From Paenibacillus sp. N3.4 (lineage in GTDB: Bacteria > Bacillota > Bacilli > Paenibacillales > NBRC-103111): a DNA stretch of 64,000 nt. Where the stretch lies: positions 1-64,000 of the forward strand of contig NZ_VRTT01000029.1 in NCBI RefSeq assembly GCF_008017805.1. The letters are read 5' to 3'. The position numbers and the translations under genes are program-made. Within the stretch, counting starts at the first letter, position 1. Each line of letters begins with the position of its first letter. Shown piece by piece: positions 47,194 to 56,916 of the stretch. A model generated the notes under the pieces. It saw only the letters and a program-made list of their open reading frames with translations, was not told the origin of the DNA and did not search any database.

Positions 47194-50100
47194 ATGAGCA
47201 ATGTCATTAGTCGTAAATTTCCTCTCCATAAATGGGTAGAGGACAAGGAAGAATACGTGAAAATTCTTCTGTTATTTGGTTATTTATTTTGTGTGGTGTC
47301 TGCTTCAACCATTGGTAGGACTGCCGCAGATACGCTTTTTTTGAGCCGTTTTGATAATTCCTATCTCTCCCTGATGTACTTGCCCCAAGCCATTGTTATG
47401 ATTTTGGCAGGCTTGCTATTTCAGCGATATTCACCTAAAGTTCGTCTGGAGTCTCTCATTAAATGGTTGATACCGCTCATCTCGGTGCTGGTTCTCGCCT
47501 CCAGATTTGGTGTGGGACTTGAGCTACGTTGGGTATTTCCGGTTATATACATTGGTTATGACGTGTTTAACTTTCTTATGATCGTTTGTTTTTGGCAGTT
47601 TGCAACATCGGTAATGGATCAAAGAAAAGCGAAAAAAATGATTGGTATCGTCGGAAGCGGGGGCATCACCGGCGGAATTTTAAGCGGCTTTGGGCTTAAG
47701 GCACTCGTTCCGCTTATAGGTACAGCAAATCTAATATACGCTTACGCTGGTTTACAATTATTAGCTATGGCAGCTGTCTACCTCATCTTGCTCCGCACCA
47801 AAGAATCCGTTGAGGCCAAAAGGGTACAGCCTAAGTCTACTTCGACGAAAAATGCTGTGCAGCGAAAAACGGGGTTATTTGCGAACGTGCCCCATTTGAA
47901 ATATGTGGCGATTTTAGCCGCGGCGCTCGTGTTGTCATTAACCTTAATTGACTATCAATTCAAGGTCATTTTAAGAGGAACCTTACAGAATGAAGCACTG
48001 GCTGGATTTATGGGCAGCTTTTATGGATTTTCAGGACTTATTGCTTTATTCGTTCAGTTGTTCATTTCGGGTCGCATACTGACGCGTTTTGGCGTCATGA
48101 CGGCACTGCTTGTGTTTCCCATCACACTAATTGCTGGCAGCTTTGGCATTCTGCTGCTCCCTGTATTGGCTATGGCAGTTGTTGTTAAAGGCAGTGATAA
48201 AGTAGTAGGTGATACCTTATACTCCTCGGTGAGCCAACTTGTGATGTTCCCTGTCTCTCCCGAATGGCGCGGCAAAGCGAAGAGCTTCTTGGATGGCGTT
48301 GTGCGGAATGGGGCCAAGGGTCTCGCAGCCGTTACATTGCTGATCGTATCAAGGCTGCTGGCTCCTGAACAGCTAAGTTATATTGTGCTAGTGTTGCTTG
48401 GCGTCGGGATTTTCGCGGGTGTGAAGGTCAAGAAAGCCTATCTGCATACACTTTTATCCAACTTAAAAACAGAAGGTGACGATTTTCAGCAAACTGAGCT
48501 CCATCTTATGGACCCTGCCAGTCGCCAAATTTTGGTAGATGCGTTATCTAGCTCAGACAAACAGCAAGCTTTGTATGCTTTCGGTATTTTACGCGAGATT
48601 GATACCTTCGACTTCACGCCTCACTTAGATGCTTTGCTGCATCACCCTAATCCGGAAGTGGCCGTAGCGGCGTTGTCCTATGTGGAGCAGAAGGTGCCGG
48701 ATGGATTTGAAATCGCTTTACAAGAGTTGATAGCCAGTGCGAGTGAACAGGTAAGGGCCAAAGCGTTGGTAGCGCTGGCTGCTTATGCCAAAGAAGAATA
48801 TTTGGAGGAAATCACGGTACATTTGGAAGCTTCATCGGTGGGGATTCAAGCAGCGGCTGTTGCCGGTTTAGTGAAATATTATAGTATAGAGGGCATGTTT
48901 AGGGCAGTTGGAAAGCTGAAAGAGTGGATGGAAAGCGGATATGAAGAAGAACGGATAGCCATGGCTGCCTTATTCGGGCAAATTGGGGTCAAAAATTTCT
49001 ATAAGCCACTCCTTTCCTTATTGCGTGACAGCAGTCCTCAAGTAAGGATACGTGCTTTGGAATCGGCAGCGATACTGCACGTACCTCCCTTAATTGTACC
49101 GATTGTTAAATTATTAAAAGATAGTCAAACCCGGAGCTATGCCATTCAAGCACTTGCCGCTTTTGATGAACAGGATCTTTTGCCGCAGCTCGGGCCCGGC
49201 TTAACGGATAAAGAGATTCAGCTATACCTACCAGCAGTATTTGAACGAATAGGCACGCAGAAGGCTTTTGACATGCTGTTCGCATACTACGAAGAAGCTT
49301 CATATGATATGCGTGGTCGAATATTGGAAGCAATGCTTCGCATGCAGAAACAATTGCCTCCTGTGGAGAGCAAGAAAGTGGAGTCGCTTATTTTACATGA
49401 AATTCAGCTGCATGCCCAGTTCGGAGAACATAGCGCTTGTATAGCTGGGGTAGAAGGTTACTCCGATATTGAGGAAATGATTACGGATATTAGAGCCGCT
49501 ATCTGTCAACGCGTATTTCAATTATTATCCCTTCTGTATGACGAAAAAACGATGCAGGCGGTTTATAAAGACTGGTCGGAGGGAGACTCCAGGCAGCAGG
49601 CTAATGCGGAAGAAGTGATCGATCAAACGCTGCAGGGAAGTCTTAGAACGGCATTAACTCCTTTCATGTCAGGTTCTCAAAAAATGAATAGAGTGAGTAC
49701 CACAGAAGAACAATTAACGGAACATATGAAATGGCTGTCAGCACAAGGTGACGAATGGCTTCGTGAAACAATTACGTACCAAAGGCAGAGGATTGCCGGG
49801 ACCATGCCCAATGCAGAATTGTCTGCTCAAATAGAGCGCGTACAATTGCTCCGCAATGTTTCTCTCTTTCAGGGATTGACGCGTAAAGATTTATCGATAA
49901 TTGCTTTGAAGCTGCATCAGGTAAATAGAGACAAAGGGAGCATCATTATTCAAGAAGGGGATCAGGGCGATTCGCTAATGATCATCGACGAAGGACAGGC
50001 TGGCATTTATCGAAATGATCAGCTGCTGGTCGAGCTGAAGAGGGGGGATTGCTTTGGTGAGATGGCCATTCTGACGCAAGGACTTCGGACAGCTACGATA

Positions 50101-50742
50101 CGCGCAGAAACGGATATTCGTTTATGGCAGCTGGATTCAAGCGATTTCTATGAAATGATGTTCGATCAGACAAGTATCGCGATAGAAATGATGAAGCTGC
50201 TTTCGCGCAGGCTTCGATCAGAATTAGCCCGCAGCAACGAAACCGTGAATGCCAATGCGCTGCCTGATCAGGCTTTCAGTGTAGTTCATAATGGATTATC
50301 TGCTTTTAAGAGTGAGGTTGACTTAACGAAGGAAGATGTTATTTTACGACGTATATTAGTCCTGCAAAAAATTGATTTGTTCGCGCATTTGGCTCCGAAT
50401 GATTTCTTATGGCTTGCTCATAAGGTAGAGGAGGTCGCCTTTGACCAGGACGAAGCGATCTTTCGAACAGGCGATTATGGAGATACCATGTACGGCATTA
50501 TTGAAGGAAGCATCCGAGTACATAGAGGCGTGGAAGAATACGCTGTTCTTCAAGAAGGAGAATTTTTCGGGGAAATCGCGATTATTGACAGCGGACCTCG
50601 TTCTGCGGATTGTACGGCGAGGAAGAGGACCGTCTTGCTGGAGCTTCATAGGGATCAGGTTTTCAGCTTTTGCTTCCAAAATATGAACGTGCTGAAAAGT
50701 ATGATGCGCGTCATCGCAGAGCGGCTTAAGAATATGCTTTAA
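47194..50742 (+). CDS. NTT/MFS-like transporter fused to HEAT repeats and two cyclic-nucleotide-binding domains
   Basis: A 1182-residue fusion. Residues about 20-420 hold ten or more membrane helices resembling nucleotide-transporter (ATP/ADP translocase, TLC) or MFS proteins (STIGRTAADTLFLSRFDNSY; GIVGSGGITGGILSGFGL). Residues about 430-720 are HEAT-type helical repeats (VAVAALSYVEQKV; IRALESAAILHVPP). Two CAP-family ligand domains follow: the first (about 890-1010) has CFGEMAILTQGLRTAT, the second (about 1050-1180) has FFGEIAIIDSGPRSAD. Both keep the phosphate-binding-cassette Glu and Arg. ATG 47194 follows GGGGTGCGG. A single-gene transcript ended by a terminator. It probably gates or regulates transport by a cyclic nucleotide; this is inference. 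Confidence 0.85.
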   Translation: MSNVISRKFPLHKWVEDKEEYVKILLLFGYLFCVVSASTIGRTAADTLFLSRFDNSYLSLMYLPQAIVMILAGLLFQRYSPKVRLESLIKWLIPLISVLVLASRFGVGLELRWVFPVIYIGYDVFNFLMIVCFWQFATSVMDQRKAKKMIGIVGSGGITGGILSGFGLKALVPLIGTANLIYAYAGLQLLAMAAVYLILLRTKESVEAKRVQPKSTSTKNAVQRKTGLFANVPHLKYVAILAAALVLSLTLIDYQFKVILRGTLQNEALAGFMGSFYGFSGLIALFVQLFISGRILTRFGVMTALLVFPITLIAGSFGILLLPVLAMAVVVKGSDKVVGDTLYSSVSQLVMFPVSPEWRGKAKSFLDGVVRNGAKGLAAVTLLIVSRLLAPEQLSYIVLVLLGVGIFAGVKVKKAYLHTLLSNLKTEGDDFQQTELHLMDPASRQILVDALSSSDKQQALYAFGILREIDTFDFTPHLDALLHHPNPEVAVAALSYVEQKVPDGFEIALQELIASASEQVRAKALVALAAYAKEEYLEEITVHLEASSVGIQAAAVAGLVKYYSIEGMFRAVGKLKEWMESGYEEERIAMAALFGQIGVKNFYKPLLSLLRDSSPQVRIRALESAAILHVPPLIVPIVKLLKDSQTRSYAIQALAAFDEQDLLPQLGPGLTDKEIQLYLPAVFERIGTQKAFDMLFAYYEEASYDMRGRILEAMLRMQKQLPPVESKKVESLILHEIQLHAQFGEHSACIAGVEGYSDIEEMITDIRAAICQRVFQLLSLLYDEKTMQAVYKDWSEGDSRQQANAEEVIDQTLQGSLRTALTPFMSGSQKMNRVSTTEEQLTEHMKWLSAQGDEWLRETITYQRQRIAGTMPNAELSAQIERVQLLRNVSLFQGLTRKDLSIIALKLHQVNRDKGSIIIQEGDQGDSLMIIDEGQAGIYRNDQLLVELKRGDCFGEMAILTQGLRTATIRAETDIRLWQLDSSDFYEMMFDQTSIAIEMMKLLSRRLRSELARSNETVNANALPDQAFSVVHNGLSAFKSEVDLTKEDVILRRILVLQKIDLFAHLAPNDFLWLAHKVEEVAFDQDEAIFRTGDYGDTMYGIIEGSIRVHRGVEEYAVLQEGEFFGEIAIIDSGPRSADCTARKRTVLLELHRDQVFSFCFQNMNVLKSMMRVIAERLKNML

Positions 50743-50747
50743 CAAGA

Positions 50748-50776
50748 AAGAGCACCTTAGCGGGTGCTCTTTTGTC
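50748..50776 (+). terminator. Intrinsic terminator of the transporter-fusion gene
   Basis: AAGAGCACC pairs with GGTGCTCTT around TTAGCG, followed by TTGTC. Confidence 0.8.
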
Positions 50777-51176
50777 AAAAGATAAGAATTTAGATGTTTT
50801 GGGTTTTCGGTTAAGCGAGCGACATTTACTATAGATTCTTCTAGGGATGCCTACTCTAAGCAAACAACAGAAAGTAATCGTATGCAAAACATAAAGAGGA
50901 AAATTGATAATTTCAACATTTGCCGGGAACTCCTTACGAACCCAGCAAACCTTATTTGATCAAAATACAAAGAATTATCGTTTTAACGCACTCCAGACGT
51001 GTTATTCCAAGTAAAAGCGCCTCACTTCACGCATTATTGACTCCATAACGTCGCTTCAGTTCGTTAGAGGAATGGACAAGCTAATTTCTCCTCGATAAGC
51101 ATCCTACGGTTCGTTAGCGTAGAGAGCTACAGTCAAGGACATGAGAAAGAAGATAAAAACTTATGTGCCGAAGGGC
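50777..51176. other. Intergenic region with no intact gene
   Basis: About 400 bp. The motif GTTCGTTAG occurs twice (near 51060 and 51112), within CGCTTCAGTTCGTTAGAGGA and CGGTTCGTTAGCGTAGAG, and looks like a fragment of a dispersed intergenic repeat. Nothing else is supported. Confidence 0.4.
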
Positions 51177-51607
51177 TTATTCTCGCAGCCAAGCATTGGT
51201 GAGTGTAATGGCACCACGGGCAGCGGCCGTATCAGCTAGGGCATTCAGCATACGGCGGCATGAGCGCCCACCGCTAGCTCCAGAATCAGCCGGTCATGCG
51301 TATGTGCGTTGCCGAAAACCCATCCCGCACCGTGAATTTAAACGATGACTGGAAGGATCTCCGGCGCATCTTTCGGACGTAAAATGCGTATGGAAACATG
51401 GCCGCTAGGGCCGCCTTCGATCATCAAATCCTCGATATCGACGGGTTCTTTGTGGACAGGCTCTGATTGTACCTTATCTACGGTCTCGAGTCCCTTGTCA
51501 GGACCCAGATCGAATAGATAAGGGGGATTGGCATTATCATCGGCAAACTTCTGTGCGGCAGCTTCAAGTTGAACCCTGTTAGACATAAATAGTTCCTCCT
51601 TTGTCAT
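51177..51607 (-). pseudogene. Alpha/beta hydrolase (acetyl-esterase-like) pseudogene with internal deletion
   Basis: The minus strand starts at ATG 51607 (behind AAGGAGGAAC) with a normal N-terminus and reaches ILPVIV. A TAA then replaces the expected aromatic residue, and the frame reads on as IHGAGWVFGNAHTHDRLILE, the oxyanion-hole motif of Aes/Est-type esterases. Soon after, in another frame, MLNALADTAAARGAITLTNA (the usual C-terminal end of this family) leads to a stop at 51177-51179. The nucleophile GxSxG and catalytic Asp/His region are missing. So the gene has a nonsense codon plus a large internal out-of-frame deletion. Confidence 0.75.
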
Positions 51608-51878
51608 ACAGCTAGTCTGTGCAGCGAGTTAAGTAAAAATAAGCTTACTAGTACTTACACTTCGGTGTAGGAATTCAAACCCAATAGCCGAAGATACGCA
51701 TTGGGCCGCAATTGGATTCTTGATTGCTGTAAAAGCAACGACAAAGCCCCCGATCCCACCATAAATGGAATTGGAGGCTTTGATTCGAATTTGCCCCGAT
51801 CTACTTTCAATCATGCATAAAAATCCCAAAACAACTGGATAATAAAAGAAACTATATGGATGAGCGTGGTGAAGATCG

Positions 51879-53435
51879 ATGCAATTCTCTAGCTGGTTCG
51901 GAAGGAAGAAGTATCATTCGGTCGAACAGCACAAGAAGTACAAACCGTCTTACAATCAGCAGTCCAACGATCCTATAAGTAAGGATTTACAGGAAAATAT
52001 TAACGAAATACACAACCTTTTCACTCAAACCCCAGACCTCATTGTAAGGCAGTTTACAATCAAGCAGACAGGTCATCAAGCTGCGCTAATTTATTTAAAC
52101 GGGCTAACAGATAAAAATGCAATTAATAACTACGTTCTGCGTCCGCTCCAGTTTGAAACAGGAAGTGCCGAAGGAATCGGTGGGCTTGCGTTAACGGTCG
52201 GCCAAATTAACTTACTGCATACATGGCGGCAAATCGAGTCTGTTATTTTTCAAGGCAGCAGCGTTCTGTTAGTCGATGGACGGGATGAAGCTTACGCCCT
52301 TGGTACGCAAGGTTGGCCGCAGAGGGCGATTGAAGACCCACAGCTCGAAACCTCTTTGAAAGGAGCGCACCAGGGTTTTGTTGAAACCAGCAGTCAGAAT
52401 ATTGCTTTAATCCGCCGTTATATTCCCAACCGAGAACTAAAAATAAAGGAGCTGCTGGTTGGACGAAGAGGACAGTCTGTCTTATCTATTCTATATCTAG
52501 CGGATGTGGCGCATCCGGAAGTGCTGCAAGAGTTGGTAGACCGGATTCAGCAATTAGATGTCGATATCATCATGAACACAGGTGAGTTGGCGGAGTATAT
52601 AGAGGACAACCCGTACTCTCCATTCCCGCAATTTATTTTGACGGAACGTCCGGACGCAGCCGCTTCGCAAATATTGCAGGGAAGATTCGTGGTTGTCGTT
52701 GAATGTTCACCAAGTGTGCTGATTGCGCCGGTGACCTTTGCCTCGTTTTTTCAAAACATCGATGATTACAGCACCCGTTGGTCGATTGCTACCTTTATGA
52801 GGTTGTTAAGGTATTTCGCGTTTTTCGTTGCCATTTTTTTGCCGGCATTTTATATAGCAGTCCTATCCTATCACTTTGAAATCATCCCTATTAAATTGCT
52901 GCTCACCATTGGGGAATTCCGAGGGCGTGTGCCGTTCCCGCCATTCGTGGAAGCTGTCATTATGGAGATAACGCTTGAAATGATGCGTGAGGCAGGAGTG
53001 CGGCTCCCTGCTCCGGTCGGGCAGACCGTAGGCATTGTTGGGGGGATTGTCATTGGACAAGCAATCGTACAGGCAGGACTCATTAATAATATTATGGTGA
53101 TCGTTGTCGCTTTTACAGCTATTGCGTCTTTTATCCTGCCTAATTATGACATGGTCGCCGCCGTCCGGCTTATCCGTTTCGCCATGATGCTTGCTGCTTC
53201 GATGTTCGGTTTTGTCGGCATTATCGTCGGTATGATGACGATGGTCGGACATCTCGTAGCGCTTGAATCGCTTGGAACGCCTTACAGTTCCCCCTTCGCT
53301 CCTGTACGATTTGCTGATTGGAAAGATACTTTCGTCCGTTTGCCGTTATGGAAAATGGTGAATCGACCTTTAAGTGCAAGACCCGTTCAATTAGAAAGGA
53401 AAGGTCCAAATCGTCCTAAAGGTGATGAAAGTTGA
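51879..53435 (+). CDS. gerKA: Spore germination protein, GerA family (GerKA-like)
   Basis: A-subunit of a germinant receptor in the inner spore membrane, 518 residues. A hydrophilic N-terminal domain has IESVIFQGSSVLLVDGRDEA and ENIALIRRYIPNR-type sequence. The membrane domain has LLTIGEFRGRVPFPPFVEAV, EAGVRLPAPVGQTVGIVGGI and ASFILPNYDMVAAVRLIRF, all family hallmarks. ATG 51879 follows GTGGTGAAG. C and B subunit genes follow in the same direction, twice over. Confidence 0.93.
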   Translation: MQFSSWFGRKKYHSVEQHKKYKPSYNQQSNDPISKDLQENINEIHNLFTQTPDLIVRQFTIKQTGHQAALIYLNGLTDKNAINNYVLRPLQFETGSAEGIGGLALTVGQINLLHTWRQIESVIFQGSSVLLVDGRDEAYALGTQGWPQRAIEDPQLETSLKGAHQGFVETSSQNIALIRRYIPNRELKIKELLVGRRGQSVLSILYLADVAHPEVLQELVDRIQQLDVDIIMNTGELAEYIEDNPYSPFPQFILTERPDAAASQILQGRFVVVVECSPSVLIAPVTFASFFQNIDDYSTRWSIATFMRLLRYFAFFVAIFLPAFYIAVLSYHFEIIPIKLLLTIGEFRGRVPFPPFVEAVIMEITLEMMREAGVRLPAPVGQTVGIVGGIVIGQAIVQAGLINNIMVIVVAFTAIASFILPNYDMVAAVRLIRFAMMLAASMFGFVGIIVGMMTMVGHLVALESLGTPYSSPFAPVRFADWKDTFVRLPLWKMVNRPLSARPVQLERKGPNRPKGDES

Positions 53436-53464
53436 AACGTCGGGTGTAAGCGGAGGACGATCCA

Positions 53465-54585
53465 ATGACCAAGCGGTTTCTATATTCTTTGCTTATCACA
53501 ATCGTGCTTGTCATGGTTACAGGCTGCAGTGATCGGCTGGATTTGGAAGATGGCACAATCCCATTATTACAGGGCTTTGATCTTGATACAAATAACAATT
53601 TTCTTTTCTATACAGCAAGTCCTGTGTTCAGCAAAAATGCCAAGAAGAAAACGCAAGAAATCAGTGTGCGGGCTCAGACGGCCCGTCAAGCGAGGGGAAA
53701 AGAGAGTGCTTTTACGGAGGGTATTTTTCAGGGCAGGAAGGTTCTCGTCAGTCTGGTCAGCAGACGCCTTTTGGAGCACCCTGACTGGTTCCGAACGATG
53801 GATGTCTTATTTCGCGATCCGAAAAACCCGTTGACAACAAGATTTGTCGTTTACGACGGACCACTCTCTGAAATTATGTACTTAAATCCGAAAGACCAGC
53901 CTTCGCTCCCCTTGTTGCTCCGGGGAATGATCGATACGAAGAGCGCCAGATCGGAAACGGTAAAAACGACTACACAAGAGCTGCACCGGCAAATGAGTGA
54001 GAAGGGAGTGACCCCCTCTATCGCCAAAATTAATTTGGAGAACAAACAAATTAAGTTGAACGGAACGGTTCTGTTGGATCATAAGGGGAAATATGTTCTT
54101 TCCTTGAAAACGGCAGAAACCGTATTACTATGTATCTTACAAAATCAAGTGAAAAGCCAGTCAACTTGACGCTGTCCATTCCAGGCAACCCGAAGCCAGG
54201 TACATTCGATACAAACAAAATAAGTATAGGTACAAATAAAGTGAAAACGAAAATTAAGACCTCCTATCTAGAGGGCAAATTTCATTTTGACATTGAAATC
54301 AAAATAGCTGCTGGACTGACGGAACGTTATTTTCCTTACGATATGAAAAAAAACGGAAAACAATTAGAGAAAATGGCAGGCGAGCAAGTACAAAAGCAGA
54401 TGGAGAACCTCATCAAAAAAATACAGGAGAATAAAATCGATCCGATCGGACTCGGGCTCTACGCCCGTGCTAATGAATACAGCCGATATGTGAAAGTTGA
54501 AGATCACTGGGGCGAAGCGTTGGCTGAAGCGGATATACATGTTTCCGTAAAGGTAGGCATTGCAAGCTGGGGGCCAGTGAAATGA
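53465..54585 (+). CDS. gerKC: Spore germination lipoprotein, Ger(x)C family (GerKC-like), first copy, frameshifted
   Basis: C-subunit lipoprotein of the germinant receptor. The signal MTKRFLYSLLITIVLVMVTG ends in the lipobox MVTGC. Mature landmarks are DRLDLEDGTIPLLQGFDLD, FVVYDGPLSEIMYLNP and, near the end, KIDPIGLGLYARANEYSRYV. The frame breaks at the A4 run 54152-54155. One added A gives LQNQVKKPVNLTLSIPG, matching the intact second copy (LQNKAKKSVNLTISIPG). Combined length of about 373 aa equals that of the second copy, so the shift is probably a sequencing error. Confidence 0.9.
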
Positions 54586-54631
54586 GATGAATCTGATGAT
54601 TGTTTCATGATTTGTCCGAAAGGTGATGTCC

Positions 54632-55732
54632 ATGAAGAAATATGGCTTGAATGAGATCACACTTATGCAATTTATTTTTATGAATTTCGGCGTTCAAATA
54701 AGTATTGGGTTGTTGGCATTACCTCAAGTTTTGGCCGAACGGGCTGGTACGGAAGGCTGGATTGGAATTCCCATCGGCTGGGTCTTTTCCACAGGGGCAA
54801 GTTTGATTATTATCCAACTGATGAAAAAGTTCCCGGACGGCACCGTGGTGGATTTACTGACCCGATATTTGGGGAATTGGGCAGGTAAGAGTGGAGCTAT
54901 TCTTTATGCCCTCTACTACTTGTTTTTTGGCTATCTCGGGATTGTGAGAACGATTCTTTATACGAAGGATTGGCTTTTGCCGCAAACTTCGGCTTACATC
55001 ACGATGTTGTTGCTCCTTATTCCTACATATACGATTGCCCGTAATGGACTTCGTATCATAGGCCGTTATGTGGAACTCATTATTTTCCTCTCCTTATGGA
55101 TCGTGTTTGTTTATTTATTCCCCCTAAAGGATGCCCACTGGCTTCATCTGTTCCCTATCTTCAAAGAAGGCTGGAAACCTATATTCTCAGCGGCTCAAGT
55201 AACCATTTTTTCTTATTTGGGATTTGGAGTAACGTTGATTTTGTACCCGTTTTTGCAAAATAAAACTAAGGCTTCCATGGGTGTTGTGATCTCCAATACG
55301 ATGACGATGCTCGTATTCTTGTTCATTACGATCGTCTGTTTCGTCTATTTTAGCCCAGACGAAATGAAAGCGTACAACGAACCTGTGGTCAATGTATTAA
55401 AAACCATCGAGTTTAAGTTTATAGAACGAGTTGAAATGCTGTTTGTCGCGTTCTATTTGTTTATATTTTCATTTTCATGGATACCGACTATGTACTTAAG
55501 CGTATTTTGCACAAGCTGGTTGTTCGGAAAGCAGGATCACCGCAGCCATTTGAGGTTACTTTGGCTAATAATTGCCGTTGCTACTTTCTTTTATATACCA
55601 ACTTTTAATCAGAGCGACCAAATGGATAAAGCTCTAGCATGGGCAGGCATTTGTTGTGAATATGTATTTCCAGCTTGCTTGTTGATATATGTGTGTATAC
55701 ATGATCGTCTTGGGTGGAGGGTATACGAATGA
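54632..55732 (+). CDS. gerKB: Spore germination protein, GerB/GerKB family, first copy
   Basis: B-subunit of the germinant receptor, an amino-acid-permease-like membrane protein of 366 residues and about ten helices. It starts MKKYGLNEITLMQFIFMNFG; ATG 54632 was chosen over GTG 54623 and ATG 54626 because AAAGGTG lies 6 bp upstream and the paralogue starts the same way. Features are GLLALPQVLAERAG, DGTVVDLLTRYLGNWAGK and FCTSWLFGKQDHRSHLRLLW. Its stop overlaps the start of the second C gene (ATGA). Confidence 0.92.
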   Translation: MKKYGLNEITLMQFIFMNFGVQISIGLLALPQVLAERAGTEGWIGIPIGWVFSTGASLIIIQLMKKFPDGTVVDLLTRYLGNWAGKSGAILYALYYLFFGYLGIVRTILYTKDWLLPQTSAYITMLLLLIPTYTIARNGLRIIGRYVELIIFLSLWIVFVYLFPLKDAHWLHLFPIFKEGWKPIFSAAQVTIFSYLGFGVTLILYPFLQNKTKASMGVVISNTMTMLVFLFITIVCFVYFSPDEMKAYNEPVVNVLKTIEFKFIERVEMLFVAFYLFIFSFSWIPTMYLSVFCTSWLFGKQDHRSHLRLLWLIIAVATFFYIPTFNQSDQMDKALAWAGICCEYVFPACLLIYVCIHDRLGWRVYE

Positions 55733-56853
55733 ACAAGCGGCTGGTGTATGCGTTATGGATTACAGCAATGATAGTTGTTGTTCCGGGGTGTGCGGACCGT
55801 TTGGATATGGAGGATGCCACACTGGCTCTTGCGCTTGGCGTGGATCTTAACGAAGAAAACAAGCTTATGATGTATTCGACGAGCCCTGCCTTTAGTAAAA
55901 GAGCTAAGAAGAAAACGTTGGAAACTATAGAGCGTGCACAAACATTACGAGAGTCGAGAGCCAAGCAAGATGCCTTTTCGGCAGGTGTTTTTCAAGGCAG
56001 GAACTATCAGGTGCTGATTGTGGGCAAACGTCTCCTGCAGCATGAAGACTGGTTTCCGCTGCTGGATGTTCTCTTTCGCGATACCAAGAATAGTGTATCC
56101 GATCGCGTTGTCGTTTACGACGGGCCTGTTTCTGAAATAATATACTTGAACCCGAAAGACCAGCCAATGATGCCCATATTATTGCGGGGAATGGTCGATA
56201 CGAAAAGCGCCCAATCTGAAACAGTAAAAACAACGGTGCAGGAACTGCACAGACAAATGTATGAGACGGGTGTAACTCCTGCTATTTCCGAGGTTAAATT
56301 GCAGAAAAAACAAGCCATTAAGCTGAATGGAACAGCACTGCTTAATCATAAGGGCAAATACATCGTTTCATTAAATGCAACGGAAAGTATTTTACTGCGA
56401 ATTTTGCAGAATAAAGCAAAAAAGTCTGTCAATTTGACGATATCCATTCCGGGTGAAGAGAAGATCGGTCCATTCGATACCGACAAACTAAGCTTTACTG
56501 CCAATAACATAAAAGCCAAACTAGCAACCTCTTATCGTCAGAACAAATTCCATTTTGAAATAAAGATCAACATGCATGTTGGATTGACAGAGCATTTATT
56601 TCCTTACGATGTGCGATATCAAGGGAAAGAGCTGGAGGTAAAGATCGCTGAACAATTAGAAAAGCAATTGGAGGGGCTTATTAAGAAAATACAAGCGCAT
56701 GAAATTGATCCGATCGGATTAGGACTTTACGCGCGAGCTCATGAAAATAGCCAGTACAAAAAAGTGAAAGATCATTGGGGCGAGTCGTTGGCTAAAGCGG
56801 ATATTCACGTTTCAGTGAAAGCGACAATCGATAGCATGGGACCAGTAAAATGA
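55729..56853 (+). CDS. gerKC: Spore germination lipoprotein, Ger(x)C family, second copy
   Basis: An intact 374-residue lipoprotein with signal MNKRLVYALWITAMIVVVPG and lipobox VVPGC. It aligns throughout with the first C copy (DRLDMEDATLALALGVDLNE; FQGRNYQVLIVGKRLLQHED; EIDPIGLGLYARAHENSQYK). It is translationally coupled to the first B gene. The conserved length and lack of decay suggest both copies are in use, with different partner preferences. Confidence 0.93.
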   Translation: MNKRLVYALWITAMIVVVPGCADRLDMEDATLALALGVDLNEENKLMMYSTSPAFSKRAKKKTLETIERAQTLRESRAKQDAFSAGVFQGRNYQVLIVGKRLLQHEDWFPLLDVLFRDTKNSVSDRVVVYDGPVSEIIYLNPKDQPMMPILLRGMVDTKSAQSETVKTTVQELHRQMYETGVTPAISEVKLQKKQAIKLNGTALLNHKGKYIVSLNATESILLRILQNKAKKSVNLTISIPGEEKIGPFDTDKLSFTANNIKAKLATSYRQNKFHFEIKINMHVGLTEHLFPYDVRYQGKELEVKIAEQLEKQLEGLIKKIQAHEIDPIGLGLYARAHENSQYKKVKDHWGESLAKADIHVSVKATIDSMGPVK

Positions 56854-56916
56854 CAGAAAGTAATCCAGTACGCAATTTAATCGGCAATATAGCTTGCTAG
56901 AGCAGGAGGATGGACA

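Noticed and set aside
51629..51829. A 66-codon minus-strand frame upstream of gerKA
   Set aside because: It has a weak start context and no recognisable family; a loose resemblance to germination-protein segments was not convincing.
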